From: Pseudokineococcus lusitanus
GTDB lineage: Bacteria; Actinomycetota; Actinomycetes; Actinomycetales; Quadrisphaeraceae
Length of the DNA stretch: 64,000 bases
Direction: 5' to 3'
Assembly: GCF_003751265.1 (NCBI RefSeq)
Contig: NZ_RJKN01000005.1
Coordinates: forward strand, 1-64,000
Positions 9,428 through 18,433 of the stretch are shown one piece after another (positions within the stretch are counted from its first letter, which is position 1; every line of letters begins with the position of its first letter). The notes beneath the pieces were generated by a model. It was not told the origin of the DNA, ran no database searches, and saw only the letters and a list, made by a program, of their open reading frames with translations. The translations under genes and the position numbers were made by a program.

Positions 9428-10120
9428 TCAGTCGAGCTCGGTCGGCAGCGAGGGGTCGCGCCGGTGCGCGCGGCACCGCTCGAGCTCCTCCGCCGTGACC
9501 CGGCCCTGGCTCAGCTCGGGCAGGTCGTCGAGGGAGAACCAGCCGATCTCGAGGGTCTCGAGCTCGTCCGGCGGGCGGACGTCGCCCGTCGCCCGGCACA
9601 GGAAGAAGAGCTTGACGACGCCCACGCTCATGGGCGGGCGGTGGCCGCGGGCGTCGCGGTCCCAGCAGCCGACGAGCTTCTCGACCTCGGCGGCGTACCC
9701 CGTCTCCTCGCGCACCTCGCGCAGCACCGCCGTGACGGGGGTGTCGCCCGGGTCGGCCCACCCGCCGGGCGCCGACCAGCGGCCGTCGCTGCGCTCGCGC
9801 ATGAGCAGGACGCGCTCGTCCTCGTCGAGCAGGACGCCGCGGACGTCGACCTTCGGGGTGGCGTACCCGGTGTCGCGGTGCTCCAGCTCGAGCGCGAGGG
9901 CACCGGCGCCCGCCGAGCCGTCGCCCTCCAGCACCGCCAGCAACTCGGCGGCCAGCGACCGGGCCGTGGCGAAGCGCTCCCGGTCGTAGTCGGTGGGCGT
10001 GAAGGCGAGACCGCTCTGCGCCAGGGCGGCCAGGCGGACGGCGACCCGGCGGACGCGCTCGGCGGCGTCGTCGCCACCGGCGGCGGGGGAGGGCGAGGAG
10101 GGCTGGGCGTCCGGGGGCAC
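9428..10120 (-). CDS. NUDIX hydrolase
   Basis: A 230-residue protein. An N-terminal helical region (about 1-85) precedes a NUDIX fold. The Nudix box runs from GGWADPGD to REVREETGY at about residues 117-140; the first Glu of the GX5E pattern is replaced by Asp, while the catalytic REVREE core is intact. Such enzymes cleave nucleoside diphosphates linked to another group; the N-terminal part resembles the leader domain of ADP-ribose-type hydrolases annotated as 'NUDIX hydrolase N-terminal'. The GTG start is preceded by TAGCGT with a 6-nt gap, suggesting leaderless transcription. It is divergent from the hydrolase/ABC fusion, sharing a 62-bp promoter region. Confidence 0.88.
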   Translation of the reverse strand: MPPDAQPSSPSPAAGGDDAAERVRRVAVRLAALAQSGLAFTPTDYDRERFATARSLAAELLAVLEGDGSAGAGALALELEHRDTGYATPKVDVRGVLLDEDERVLLMRERSDGRWSAPGGWADPGDTPVTAVLREVREETGYAAEVEKLVGCWDRDARGHRPPMSVGVVKLFFLCRATGDVRPPDELETLEIGWFSLDDLPELSQGRVTAEELERCRAHRRDPSLPTELD

Positions 10121-10182
10121 CCGTCGACGCTACGTCGAGGGCCGCGTCCCCGCCGCCGCGCGGCGGGTGTGACGATGAGCCC

Positions 10183-13100
10183 GTGGGACGACGCGCCGTC
10201 GGGGCGGCACTGGTGGCGCTGGTGGGCCTGGCCGTGGCGGGCCCGGTGCCGCTCGCGACCGCGGCCGCGACGCCCACGGCGACCCCCTCCACCTCCCCGT
10301 CGCCCTCGACGACGCCCACGCCGGACGGCGGTGCCCCCGTCGAGGTCGAGACGCTGCAGGTGCCCGTCGGGGCCGAGCCGAGCGCGCCCGACGACGCGGT
10401 GACGCTCGACGTCGCCGTCTACCGGGTCGACCCCGCCGAGGACGACGGCCCGGACCGCCGCCCCGCCGTCCTCCTCGCGCACGGCTTCGGCGGCACCCGT
10501 GAGGACGCCGACGCCCGGGCCCGCGAGCTCGCCGGCGAGGGCTTCGTCGCCCTGGCGTGGACGGCGCGGGGCTTCGGGGACTCGGGCGGTCTCGTGCACC
10601 TCGACGCCCCCGACTTCGAGGTCGCGGACGCGAGCGCCCTCGTCGACCTCCTCGCCGAGCGCGACGACGTCCTCCTCGACGGCACCGGCGACCCGCGCGT
10701 CGGCGTCGCCGGTGCCTCGTACGGCGGGGCCCTCGGGCTCCTGCTGGCGGGCACCGACGACCGCGTCGACGCCGTCGCCTCCGCCCTTGCCTGGAACGAC
10801 CTGCCCGCCGCGCTCGACCCGTCGTCCGTCCCCGTCGACGGGGCCACGACGCCGGCCGCCGTGCGGCCGTCCGACCCGCCCGCCGCCCCCGGCGTCCTCA
10901 AGCGCGCGTGGGTGACCCAGCTCGGCGCGCTCGCGGGGGCGGTCCCCGTCGCCGGCGCCCCGGGCGGGTGCGGACGCCTGGCGCCGGACGTCTGCGCGGG
11001 CTACACCGACGCCGTCACGACCGGCGAGGTCGGCGAGGACCTCGCCGCGCTGCTCGCCGCCTCGAGCCCCGCGACGGTCCTCGACGCCGTCGACGTCCCC
11101 GTCCTGCTCGTCCAGGGCCAGACCGACTCGCTCTTCCCGCTCGAGCAGGCCGACGCCACGGCGCGGACGCTGCTGGACCGCGGCGTCGACGTCCGGGTGC
11201 GCTGGACCGCCGGCGGCCACGACGGCGACCTGTCCGGCGGGGGCTTCGGCACCGCCCGGGCCGACCTCGTGCCCTTCCTCACCGCCGCGCTCTCGGGCGG
11301 GACGACGCCGCTCGACGGCCTCGAGCGCTTCACCGCCGTCGTCCCCGAGGGGTCGGGCGGGCTGGAGGCGGCGCTCGACGCGGCCGCCCAGCCGCCGGGC
11401 GCCCCGCCGGACGGCACCGAGGGCAGCGAGCCCGAGCGCGAGGAGCTCGTGCTCCCCGGCTACCCCGGCGCCGGGGAGGGCGCGGAGGCCGTGGAGCCGC
11501 TCGCCACGACCGCCGTCCCGCTCCTCGGCGACCCGCAGCAGGTCCTCTCCCCGGCGGGCGGCACCCCCGGCGCGCTGACGACGCTGCCCGGCGCCGGCGC
11601 CGCGCTCGGCTCCGCCGGGGCGCTCGCCTCGGCGCTCGCCGTGCTGCCCGGCCAGAGCGCGACCTTCGACTCCGCGGAGCTCGACGAGGACCTCCTCGTC
11701 GCCGGCACGCCGCGCGTGCGGCTCGTCATCACCTCGACGGCCGAGGACGCGACGCTCTTCGCCACGCTGCTCGACGTCTCCGCCGACGGCACCGCCGAGC
11801 TGCCCCGCGGCCTCGTCGCCCCGGTCCGGCTCACCGGCCTCACGCCCGGCGAGCCGACGCGCGTCGACGTCGCGCTCCCGGGCGTCGTCCACCGCTGGGC
11901 CGCCGGGCACACGGTGCGCCTCGCCGTCTCGAGCACCGACCAGGCGTACGCGGTGCCCGAGGACAGCCGCGTGTACGGCGTCGCGCTCGCCACCGAGGAC
12001 GCCGACCCCGCCGTCGTCCTGCCGGTCGCCCCGGGCGACGAGGTGGAGACGGTGGCCGCCGCGAGCAGCACGTCCGAGGGCACCGACGTCCCCTGGGGCC
12101 TCGTCGTCGCGCTCGCCGCCGTCTCGCTGCTGGCGCTCCTGCTCGGCCCGCTGACCCGGCGCCTCGGGGCCCGCCGCGCCAGTCCGGCCACCCGGCCGGC
12201 GCTCGGCGGCGGCGTCCTCGCCGGCGCCGCCTCGCTCGAGGGCGACGGACCGCCGCCGCCGCTCGTCGTCGACGGGCTGGCGCTCGTCTACGCCTCCGGG
12301 CTCCGCGCGGTGGACGGCGTGAGCTTCACGGTGGGCCGCGGCCAGGTCGTCGGCCTGCTCGGCCCCAACGGCGCCGGCAAGACGTCGACGCTGCGCATGG
12401 TGCTCGGGCTCGTCCACCCGACCGAGGGGCGCACCCTCGTCCTGGGGCACGAGGTCGAGCCGGGCTCGGCGGTGCTGTCCCAGGTCGGCGCCTTCGTCGA
12501 GGGGCCCGGCCTGCTGCCGCACGCGTCGGGCATCGCCAACCTCCGGCTCGCGTGGCAGGCCACCGGCCGCCCGCTGGAGGACGCGCGGATCGACGAGGTG
12601 CTCGAGATCGCCGCGCTCGGCGACGCCGTGCACCGCCCCGTCCGTGGCTACAGCCAGGGCATGCGGGCCCGCATCGCCATCGCCCAGTCGATGCTCGGGC
12701 TCCCGGACCTCCTCGTCCTCGACGAGCCGACCAACGGCCTCGACCCGCCCCAGATCCGCGCACTGCGCGACGTCCTGCGCTCCTACGCGGCCTCGGGCCG
12801 CGCCGTGCTCGTCTCGAGCCACCTGCTCGCCGAGGTCGAGATGACCTGCACGCACGCCGTCATCATGCGGCGGGGGCAGGTCGTCGCCGGGGGCTCCGTG
12901 GAGGAGCTGACGAGCGGCGGGGCCGACGGCGAGGGCGGCACGGCCGTCGTCGTCGACGACGTCGCCGCGGCCTCCCGGGCCCTCGGCGCGCTGCCCGGCG
13001 CGCGGGTCGACACGGGCGAGGGCGCCGGGCGCGAGCGGGCCGACGTCACCGACGGCGAGCTCGTCGTCACGGGCGTCGACGCCGCCGACGTCGCCCGCAC

Positions 13101-13185
13101 GCTCGTCGACGCCGGCGTGGAGGTGCACCGGCTGGTGCCGCGCCGCCGGCTGGAGGAGGTCTTCCTGGAGGTGACCGGCACGTGA
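10183..13185 (+). CDS. S15-type hydrolase fused to ABC transporter ATPase
   Basis: A 1000-residue fusion. Residues 1-30 form a signal peptide or anchor, followed by a Ser/Thr/Pro-rich linker. An X-Pro dipeptidyl-peptidase/CocE-like alpha/beta hydrolase occupies about 85-400: HGFGG near 99 and the nucleophile elbow GASYGG near 175. A PepX C-terminal beta domain follows (about 490-615). A single hydrophobic span lies at about 637-660. The rest is a complete ABC ATPase: Walker A GPNGAGKTS near 727, signature YSQGM near 822, Walker B LLVLDEPTNG near 842. The order implies an extracellular hydrolase tethered to a cytoplasmic ATPase. The permease gene overlaps its end by 4 nt (GTGA). The start is GTG with GACGAT 6 nt upstream. 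Substrate unknown; peptide or ester cleavage coupled to export is inferred. Confidence 0.85.
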   Translation: MGRRAVGAALVALVGLAVAGPVPLATAAATPTATPSTSPSPSTTPTPDGGAPVEVETLQVPVGAEPSAPDDAVTLDVAVYRVDPAEDDGPDRRPAVLLAHGFGGTREDADARARELAGEGFVALAWTARGFGDSGGLVHLDAPDFEVADASALVDLLAERDDVLLDGTGDPRVGVAGASYGGALGLLLAGTDDRVDAVASALAWNDLPAALDPSSVPVDGATTPAAVRPSDPPAAPGVLKRAWVTQLGALAGAVPVAGAPGGCGRLAPDVCAGYTDAVTTGEVGEDLAALLAASSPATVLDAVDVPVLLVQGQTDSLFPLEQADATARTLLDRGVDVRVRWTAGGHDGDLSGGGFGTARADLVPFLTAALSGGTTPLDGLERFTAVVPEGSGGLEAALDAAAQPPGAPPDGTEGSEPEREELVLPGYPGAGEGAEAVEPLATTAVPLLGDPQQVLSPAGGTPGALTTLPGAGAALGSAGALASALAVLPGQSATFDSAELDEDLLVAGTPRVRLVITSTAEDATLFATLLDVSADGTAELPRGLVAPVRLTGLTPGEPTRVDVALPGVVHRWAAGHTVRLAVSSTDQAYAVPEDSRVYGVALATEDADPAVVLPVAPGDEVETVAAASSTSEGTDVPWGLVVALAAVSLLALLLGPLTRRLGARRASPATRPALGGGVLAGAASLEGDGPPPPLVVDGLALVYASGLRAVDGVSFTVGRGQVVGLLGPNGAGKTSTLRMVLGLVHPTEGRTLVLGHEVEPGSAVLSQVGAFVEGPGLLPHASGIANLRLAWQATGRPLEDARIDEVLEIAALGDAVHRPVRGYSQGMRARIAIAQSMLGLPDLLVLDEPTNGLDPPQIRALRDVLRSYAASGRAVLVSSHLLAEVEMTCTHAVIMRRGQVVAGGSVEELTSGGADGEGGTAVVVDDVAAASRALGALPGARVDTGEGAGRERADVTDGELVVTGVDAADVARTLVDAGVEVHRLVPRRRLEEVFLEVTGT

Positions 13186-14084
13186 GCACCAGCACCGAGA
13201 GCCCGCGCAGCACCGACGGCCCGCGGCGCGGGCGCCGCGCCGACGCCGAGGGCGCGGCGGGCGGCTACGTGCCCCGGCGCACCCTGACGCTGCGCGCCGA
13301 GGCGGCCCGCCAGGTCACCCGGCGCCGCACCCTCGTCACCGCGGTGCTCCTGGCCGCGCTGCCGCTCGTCCTCGTCGGCGCCTTCGCGCTCGGCGACGAC
13401 GACCGCGGCGGCGCCCCGGGCTTCGTCGAGCTCGCCACGGAGAACGGGGCCAACCTCGCGCTCTTCACGCTCTTCGTCGGCACCGGCTTCCTCGTGCCCC
13501 TCGTCGTCGCCCTGCTGTGCGGCGACCCCATCGCGTCCGAGGCGAGCTGGTCGAGCCTGCGCTACCTCCTCGTCTCGCCCGTGCCGCGGCGGCGGCTGCT
13601 CCGCAGCAAGCTCGTCGTGGCGGCGGCGTCGTCGGTGCTCGCCGTCGTCGAGCTCATGGTCGTGGCGTACCTCGTGGGCACGCTCGCGTACGGGGCCGAC
13701 CCGCTCGTGGCGCCGTCGGGGGAGACCTTCACGACGCTCGGCGGGATCGGGCGGCTCGCCGCGGCGACGGCCTACCTGCTCCTCACGACGGCGACCTTCG
13801 GCGCCTTCGCCTTCCTCGTCGGGACCCGGACCGACGCGCCGCTGGCCGCCGTCGGCAGCGCCGTCCTCCTCGTCGTCATCTCGACGGTGCTGGACCAGAT
13901 CCCGGCCCTGGGCGACCTGCGCGAGGCCCTGCCGACCCACTTCCAGTACGCCTACGTGGACCTGCTGCGGGCCGAGCCGCGCTGGGACGACATGCTCTCG
14001 GGCGCGCTGTGGGCGCTCATCTGGGTCGTCGTCTTCGTGCGCCTGGGCTTCTGGTCCTTCGGCCGCAAGGACGTCCTCAGCTAG
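13182..14084 (+). CDS. ABC-2 type permease partner of the fusion ATPase
   Basis: A 300-residue membrane protein. After a 40-residue basic N-terminus there are about six spans, including LVTAVLLAALPLVLVGAF, a second near residue 100, and a C-terminal one ending in FGRKDVLS, as usual for ABC-2 permeases of the NatB/CcmB type. It begins with GTG inside the stop codon of the preceding ATPase, so the pair is translationally coupled and surely forms one transporter. The region around residues 105-135 (DPIASEASWSSLRYLL..PVPRRRLLRSK) is the conserved cytoplasmic coupling loop. The cargo cannot be inferred. Confidence 0.82.
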   Translation: MSTSTESPRSTDGPRRGRRADAEGAAGGYVPRRTLTLRAEAARQVTRRRTLVTAVLLAALPLVLVGAFALGDDDRGGAPGFVELATENGANLALFTLFVGTGFLVPLVVALLCGDPIASEASWSSLRYLLVSPVPRRRLLRSKLVVAAASSVLAVVELMVVAYLVGTLAYGADPLVAPSGETFTTLGGIGRLAAATAYLLLTTATFGAFAFLVGTRTDAPLAAVGSAVLLVVISTVLDQIPALGDLREALPTHFQYAYVDLLRAEPRWDDMLSGALWALIWVVVFVRLGFWSFGRKDVLS

Positions 14085-14093
14085 TCGTCCGGC

Positions 14094-15200
14094 TCAGGCC
14101 AGCCCCTCGCGCGCCTTGAGCGCGAGCACCCGGGCCGCCGAGGCCCGCACGTAGCGCTGGAAGGTGCTGCTCCGCCGGGCCAGGGACATCAGCGCGTCCG
14201 CCATGACGGGCACCTGGTCGGGGACGACCGTCAGGACGAGGTCGCCCCCCGCCTCGACGTGCTGCACGGCGCGGTCGGGCACGGGTACGTAGCGGACGGC
14301 GGCCGCCCTCCCGACGTCGTCGGTCATGACGACCCCGCGGAAGCCGAGGTCGCGGCGGAGGAAGCCGCCGACGACGACGGGCGACCGGAAGGCCTGCACC
14401 GTCGGGTCGATCAGGTCGTAGATCGCGCTGGAGACCATGACGGCGCCGGCCCCCGCCGCCAGCGGCGCCCGCCACGGCGTGAGGGTGCCCGAGGTGCGGG
14501 GCGTGCCGTCGTCGTGCACCCCGTAGGTCGTGTCGGTGTCGGCCGTCACCCGGCCCAGGCCGGGGAAGTGCTTGAGCACGGGCTCGACCCGGGAGGCGCG
14601 CGAGCCGCGCACCCACGCGGCGGTGGCGGCGGCCACGGCCTCGCCGGTGTACCCGAGCTCGCGGTCGTACCGTCCGATCGGGACGTTGGTGCGCCGCAGG
14701 GCGTACGGCACCACGTCGGTCACCGGGGCGAGGTTCATCGTGAAGCCGGCCTGCCGGAGCTGGCGGGACCACGTGGCCGCGCGCTGCTCGACCACCGCCG
14801 TCGCGGACCGCCCCTGCTCCAGCGCGCTGGGGATGTCGGAGACCCCCGGTCCGCGGAGCGACTGCACCTGGCCGCCCTCCTGGTCGAGGGCCGTGAAGGC
14901 CAGGACACCGCCCGTGGCGGCCGTGGTGCAGCGGCGCTGCACCGCGGCGTTGTCGGCCGCGAGGCCGCGCACGCCCGCGTCGCTGCGCCCCGCCCAGAAG
15001 ACCGTCCCCACGTGGTGGTCGGTGACGAGCGCCCCGGCCGTCGCGATGTCGCCGAAGGGGACGCCGGCGGCGAGCAGCTGCCCGACCTGCTGCTCGAGGG
15101 TGAGGGCGGCGGCGGTCCGCGCCGCCGCCGCCGGGACGGCGGCGAGCGCGAGCCCGCCGCCGACGAGACCTGCCAGTGCCGCCCGCCGCGTGACGTCCAT
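14094..15200 (-). CDS. GH3 beta-N-acetylhexosaminidase-like protein, exported
   Basis: A 368-residue glycoside hydrolase family 3 protein. Residues 1-32 look like a signal peptide with a twin-Arg start (DVTRRAALAGLVGGG). The catalytic TIM barrel carries KHFPGLG near residue 211 and the nucleophile Asp in VMTDD near 292. The KHFPG(H/L)G loop and the spacing resemble NagZ and the mycobacterial lipoprotein LpqI, which release N-acetylglucosamine from cell-wall fragments; here the usual DSH triad is replaced by DTDTT, as in the actinobacterial branch. I chose the ATG at 15200 because it gives the signal peptide and avoids overlapping the SDR gene. It converges with the ABC permease, 9 bp apart. 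Confidence 0.82.
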   Translation of the reverse strand: MDVTRRAALAGLVGGGLALAAVPAAAARTAAALTLEQQVGQLLAAGVPFGDIATAGALVTDHHVGTVFWAGRSDAGVRGLAADNAAVQRRCTTAATGGVLAFTALDQEGGQVQSLRGPGVSDIPSALEQGRSATAVVEQRAATWSRQLRQAGFTMNLAPVTDVVPYALRRTNVPIGRYDRELGYTGEAVAAATAAWVRGSRASRVEPVLKHFPGLGRVTADTDTTYGVHDDGTPRTSGTLTPWRAPLAAGAGAVMVSSAIYDLIDPTVQAFRSPVVVGGFLRRDLGFRGVVMTDDVGRAAAVRYVPVPDRAVQHVEAGGDLVLTVVPDQVPVMADALMSLARRSSTFQRYVRASAARVLALKAREGLA

Positions 15201-15274
15201 GTCGCGACGGTAGGCCTGCTCGGGGAGATCGGCCGTTGCCCCGAGCACCTTCACGGCGGGCTCACCGGCGGCTC

Positions 15275-16249
15275 TCAGGCGCTCGCGTCGAGCCACGGCC
15301 GGGGGGCGGCCACCGGACCCACGGGGAACGCCACGCCGGTGAGCTCCTGCGTGACGTCCCAGAGCCACGCCGCGTCCTCGGTGCTGCGCAGGGGGCGGTA
15401 CGGCGTCTCCTCGCCGGGGGCGCCGCCGAGGCCGCCGGGGCCGCGGGGCCCGTACTGCCGGCCGCCGGCGTCCGGTGCGGTGGCGGCCAGGAGCGCCGGC
15501 AGGGCGGCGCTCTCCACGGTGCCGACGAGACCGAGCCGCGAGGCCCGTCGGATGACGCGGACCGCCACCGTGTCGCCGCCCCGGCCGAGCTCGGGACGGG
15601 CGGCGAGCAGGCTCGTCGGCGCGATGCCGGGGTGCGACAGGGCGCTGCTCAGCCCCCAGCCCAGCGCCCGGCTGCGACGGTCGAGCTCGAGGCCGAAGAG
15701 GCCGAGGGCGATCTTGGACCGGGCGTACGCGCGGTCGACGTCGTCAGTACGGGCGGACTGCACGTCGTCGCGGTCGAGCCGTCCGCTGCGGGCCGCGACG
15801 CTGACCTGGTGGACGACCCGGGCCCGCCCCGCGGCGAGCAGCGGCAGCAGGTGCGCCACGAGGGCGGCGTGGCCGAGGTGGTTGGTGCCGAGCTGCAGCT
15901 CGTGGCCGTCCGCCGTCGTCGTGCGCGCCGGGGGACGCATGACGCCGGCGTTCCCGACGAGGAGGTGCACCGGGCGGCCCTCCGCGCGCAGGGCGGCGCC
16001 GAGGTCCGCCACGGAGGCGAGCGACGAGAGGTCGAGGTCCCGCAGCGAGACGTCGGCGTGGGGGACGGCCCGCCGGACGGCGTCCACCGCGGTGGCGCCC
16101 TTGGCGCGGTTGCGCACGGGCAGGACGACCTCCGCGCCGGCCGCGGCGAGGCGGCGGGCGAGGACGAGGCCGACGCCGTCGCTGCCGCCGGTGACGACGG
16201 CGCGGCGTCCGGACAGGTCCGGGAGGTCGAGGACGGGGGTGCGGGGCAT
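15275..16249 (-). CDS. SDR-family oxidoreductase
   Basis: A 324-residue short-chain dehydrogenase/reductase. The cofactor motif TGGSDGVG starts near residue 20, NAGV near 98, a catalytic Ser in SVAARSG near 148 and YARSK (YxxxK) near 170. Arg and Asp after the Gly motif ([15 protein letters not shown]) suggest NADP(H). It belongs to the retinol-dehydrogenase/WW-domain-like subgroup with a long C-terminal extension. Its promoter region is shared with a divergent XRE/MmyB-type regulator, an arrangement that often means the regulator controls the SDR in response to a small ligand. Substrate unknown. Confidence 0.85.
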   Translation of the reverse strand: MPRTPVLDLPDLSGRRAVVTGGSDGVGLVLARRLAAAGAEVVLPVRNRAKGATAVDAVRRAVPHADVSLRDLDLSSLASVADLGAALRAEGRPVHLLVGNAGVMRPPARTTTADGHELQLGTNHLGHAALVAHLLPLLAAGRARVVHQVSVAARSGRLDRDDVQSARTDDVDRAYARSKIALGLFGLELDRRSRALGWGLSSALSHPGIAPTSLLAARPELGRGGDTVAVRVIRRASRLGLVGTVESAALPALLAATAPDAGGRQYGPRGPGGLGGAPGEETPYRPLRSTEDAAWLWDVTQELTGVAFPVGPVAAPRPWLDASA

Positions 16250-16510
16250 GGCGTGGCTCCTCGGTGGGGACCCGGGGCGTCCCGGGGTCTCGGGACCGGC
16301 CCGCCGTGCGGCGCGGCCGGTGCTGCCCCTCGAGCGTCGCGGCGACGCCGGGGCGGAGCCAGGGCCCCTCGGTCCGTGGCTCGCCGGGCCCCCGCCCCGC
16401 CCCGCCCGGGCCCGGGTGCCACGGGGGGACCGTCAGGGCGTGGCTCCGCGCGGCGACGGCGGCGAGGATCGACCCGCGCGCCGGGACGGACCGGCGCCGG
16501 AGGGGGCGTG
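16250..16510. promoter_or_regulatory. divergent control region between SDR and XRE regulator
   Basis: A 261-bp non-coding stretch with start codons pointing outwards. It is rich in short inverted repeats such as the GGGACCC/GGGTC and CCCGGGCCCGGG-like clusters, the sort of place where the neighbouring HTH regulator would bind. No single operator can be assigned. The regulator's ribosome site (GGAGGGG, 16499-16505) lies at its right end. Confidence 0.4.
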
Positions 16511-17347
16511 GTGGACAGGGCAGGGCTGGCGGACTTCCTCCGCCGACGACGGGCGCAGCTCCAGCCGGAGGACGTGGGGATGCCGCGGGGGCAGCGCCGC
16601 CGCACGGACGGGCTCCGGCGGGAGGAGGTGGCGGTGCTGTGCCACATGTCGACCGACTACTACGCGCGGATCGAGCGGCAGCGGGGGCCGCAGCCCTCTC
16701 CGGACATGGTCGCGGCCATCGCGCAGGGGCTGCACCTGTCGCTCGACGAGCGCGACCACCTCTTCCGTCTGGCCGGGCACGCCCCGCCCCAGCGCGGCCC
16801 CGCGGGCCGGCACATCGGCCCCGGGCTGCTGCGCGTCCTCGACCGCCTCGCCGACACGCCGGCGGAGGTCGTCACCGAGACGGGGGAGACGTTGCGCCAG
16901 AGCACCCTCGGCCGTGCGGTCCTCGGCGACGTCTCCGGCTACGAGGGGCCCGCGCGCAGCCGGGGCTTCCGGTGGTTCACCGAGCCCGGCGCGCGGGCCC
17001 TCTACCGGCCGGAGGACCACGAGCACCTCTCCCGCATGTACGCCTCCGGCCTGCGCCGCGTGGTGACCCTGCGGGGGCCCGACTCGTGGGCCGCGCACCT
17101 CGGCACCCTGCTGCTCGGCCGCAGCGAGGAGTTCCGGACGCTGTGGGAGCGGCACGAGGTCGGCGTCCGCCCGCACGACACGAAGTACCTCGTGCACCCC
17201 GAGGTCGGCGAGCTCGAGCTGTCCTGCCAGCTGCTCCACGACCCGGACCAGTCGCACAGCCTCATGGTCTACACGGCCGCCCCGGGCAGCGAGAGCCACG
17301 AGAAGCTGCAGGTCCTCGGCGTCCTCGCCGCGTCGGCGGTGCGCTGA
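16511..17347 (+). CDS. XRE-family regulator with MmyB-like ligand domain
   Basis: A 278-residue transcription factor. Residues 5-80 form an XRE-type helix-turn-helix (GLRREEVAVLCHMSTDYYARIERQ covers the helices, written here across two family blocks), and residues 105-275 match the MmyB-like ligand-binding domain with the usual FRWFTEPGARALY and SHEKLQVLGVLA blocks. This family commonly sits divergent from short-chain dehydrogenases, as here. Two adjacent in-frame GTG codons exist; the second (16511) has better spacing from GGAGGGG. The ligand of the PAS-like domain in relatives is thought to be a fatty acid or similar molecule; nothing here identifies it. Confidence 0.85.
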   Translation: MDRAGLADFLRRRRAQLQPEDVGMPRGQRRRTDGLRREEVAVLCHMSTDYYARIERQRGPQPSPDMVAAIAQGLHLSLDERDHLFRLAGHAPPQRGPAGRHIGPGLLRVLDRLADTPAEVVTETGETLRQSTLGRAVLGDVSGYEGPARSRGFRWFTEPGARALYRPEDHEHLSRMYASGLRRVVTLRGPDSWAAHLGTLLLGRSEEFRTLWERHEVGVRPHDTKYLVHPEVGELELSCQLLHDPDQSHSLMVYTAAPGSESHEKLQVLGVLAASAVR

Positions 17348-17410
17348 CGACGGCGCCGAGGTGCGTGCGTCGACCCGACGGCCTGCAGCCGGACCGACGC
17401 GCCGACCTCG

Positions 17411-17815
17411 TCAGACGTCGGGCCCCGGGACGGAGGTCCCCTGGTGGTGCCGGAGCCGCCACCCGTCCGGCCCGCGCCGCCACAGCGAGCTGCGCCGGGC
17501 CGGTCGGTGCGCCGGGTCCGACAGGTAGGTGACGAGGACCGCGCCGGGGGCGACCGCCGCGGCCTCGACGTCCGCCACGGGGACGGCGGCCGTCGCCCCC
17601 TCGTCGAGGAGCAGCGCCACGACGGCCCCGCGGTCGTACGTCCGGCCCGACGCGCCCACCTCCGTGAAGCGCTCGTCGAGCAGCTGCTCCAGCCGTGCGC
17701 GGGACCGCCGCACCGCGGGGTCGAGGAGCGCCAGCTCCCGGGCGACGACGTCGTCCAGGTCCGCGGGGCCGACGTCGGGCGCCGCGGGGTCGAGGACGTG
17801 GCGGCAGGGGGTCAC
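17411..17815 (-). CDS. DUF4440/NTF2-like small protein
   Basis: A 134-residue protein of the SnoaL/NTF2-like fold. ELALLDPAVR at the start, GASGRTYDR near residue 62 and WRRGPDGWRLRHHQGT near the C-terminus are the landmarks of the DUF4440 family, whose members have diverse or unknown roles. I chose the GTG at 17815 because CACCAT ends 6 nt before it, the same leaderless spacing seen for other genes in the window, and because upstream residues look like translated promoter. It converges with the XRE gene and is divergent from a GNAT gene with 54 bp between starts. Confidence 0.7.
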   Translation of the reverse strand: MTPCRHVLDPAAPDVGPADLDDVVARELALLDPAVRRSRARLEQLLDERFTEVGASGRTYDRGAVVALLLDEGATAAVPVADVEAAAVAPGAVLVTYLSDPAHRPARRSSLWRRGPDGWRLRHHQGTSVPGPDV

Positions 17816-17869
17816 CGGCCGATGGTGGCACCGCGTCGTCCCCCGCCGCGGCGGGCGCAGGATGGTCCG

Positions 17870-18409
17870 GTGAGCGACGACCTCCGGACCCGCGTGGTCC
17901 GCCCCGCCGACGCCGACGACCCGCGGCTGCGGGCCGACCTCCTCCGGACGTGGGTCGACGTCTCGGAGGCGGGCGGCAGCGTCGGCTTCGTGCCGCCCGT
18001 CGACCCGGCCGCCGTGGCCGGGCGGCTCGACGGCCTGCTGGCGCGGGTGCGGGACGGCGTCGACACGCTCGTCGTGCTCGAGGAGGGCGGGGGCGCCGCG
18101 CCGCGGGCCGTGGGCCTGGCGGTCCTCCAGGCCGGCGGCGGTGGGCTGACGGCGCACTGGCGCACGGTCGTGCGCCTGATGGTCGCCCCCGCGCTCCAGG
18201 GTCGCGGCGCCGGGCGGCGGCTGCTCGACGCCACCCACGGGGCGGCGCGGGACCTCGGCCTGGAGCACCTCGCCCTCACCGTCCGCGGCGGCGAGGGTCT
18301 CGAGGACTTCTACGGCGCCGCGGGGTACGCGGTGGTCGGCCGCCAGCCGCGTGCCCTGCGCGTGCGCGGCGAGGACCGCGACGAGGTGCGGATGTGGCGC
18401 GCGCTGTGA
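17870..18409 (+). CDS. GNAT-family N-acetyltransferase
   Basis: A 179-residue acetyltransferase. RLMVAPALQGRGAGRRLLD near residue 100 is the acetyl-CoA-binding motif A (V.P..QGRGxGxxLL), and EDFYGAAGYAVVGR near 145 is motif B. Substrate unknown. The GTG start has CAGGAT ending 6 nt upstream and no ribosome site, so a leaderless mRNA is likely. It converges with the M15-like lipoprotein gene, 24 bp apart. Confidence 0.85.
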   Translation: MSDDLRTRVVRPADADDPRLRADLLRTWVDVSEAGGSVGFVPPVDPAAVAGRLDGLLARVRDGVDTLVVLEEGGGAAPRAVGLAVLQAGGGGLTAHWRTVVRLMVAPALQGRGAGRRLLDATHGAARDLGLEHLALTVRGGEGLEDFYGAAGYAVVGRQPRALRVRGEDRDEVRMWRAL

Positions 18410-18433
18410 CGCGGGCGCCGACGGGCCGGCCGG

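Noticed and set aside
5856-9989. Long plus-strand frame of 1377 codons
   Set aside because: It is another frame of fbiC and surE, Arg/Pro-rich with no recognisable fold.
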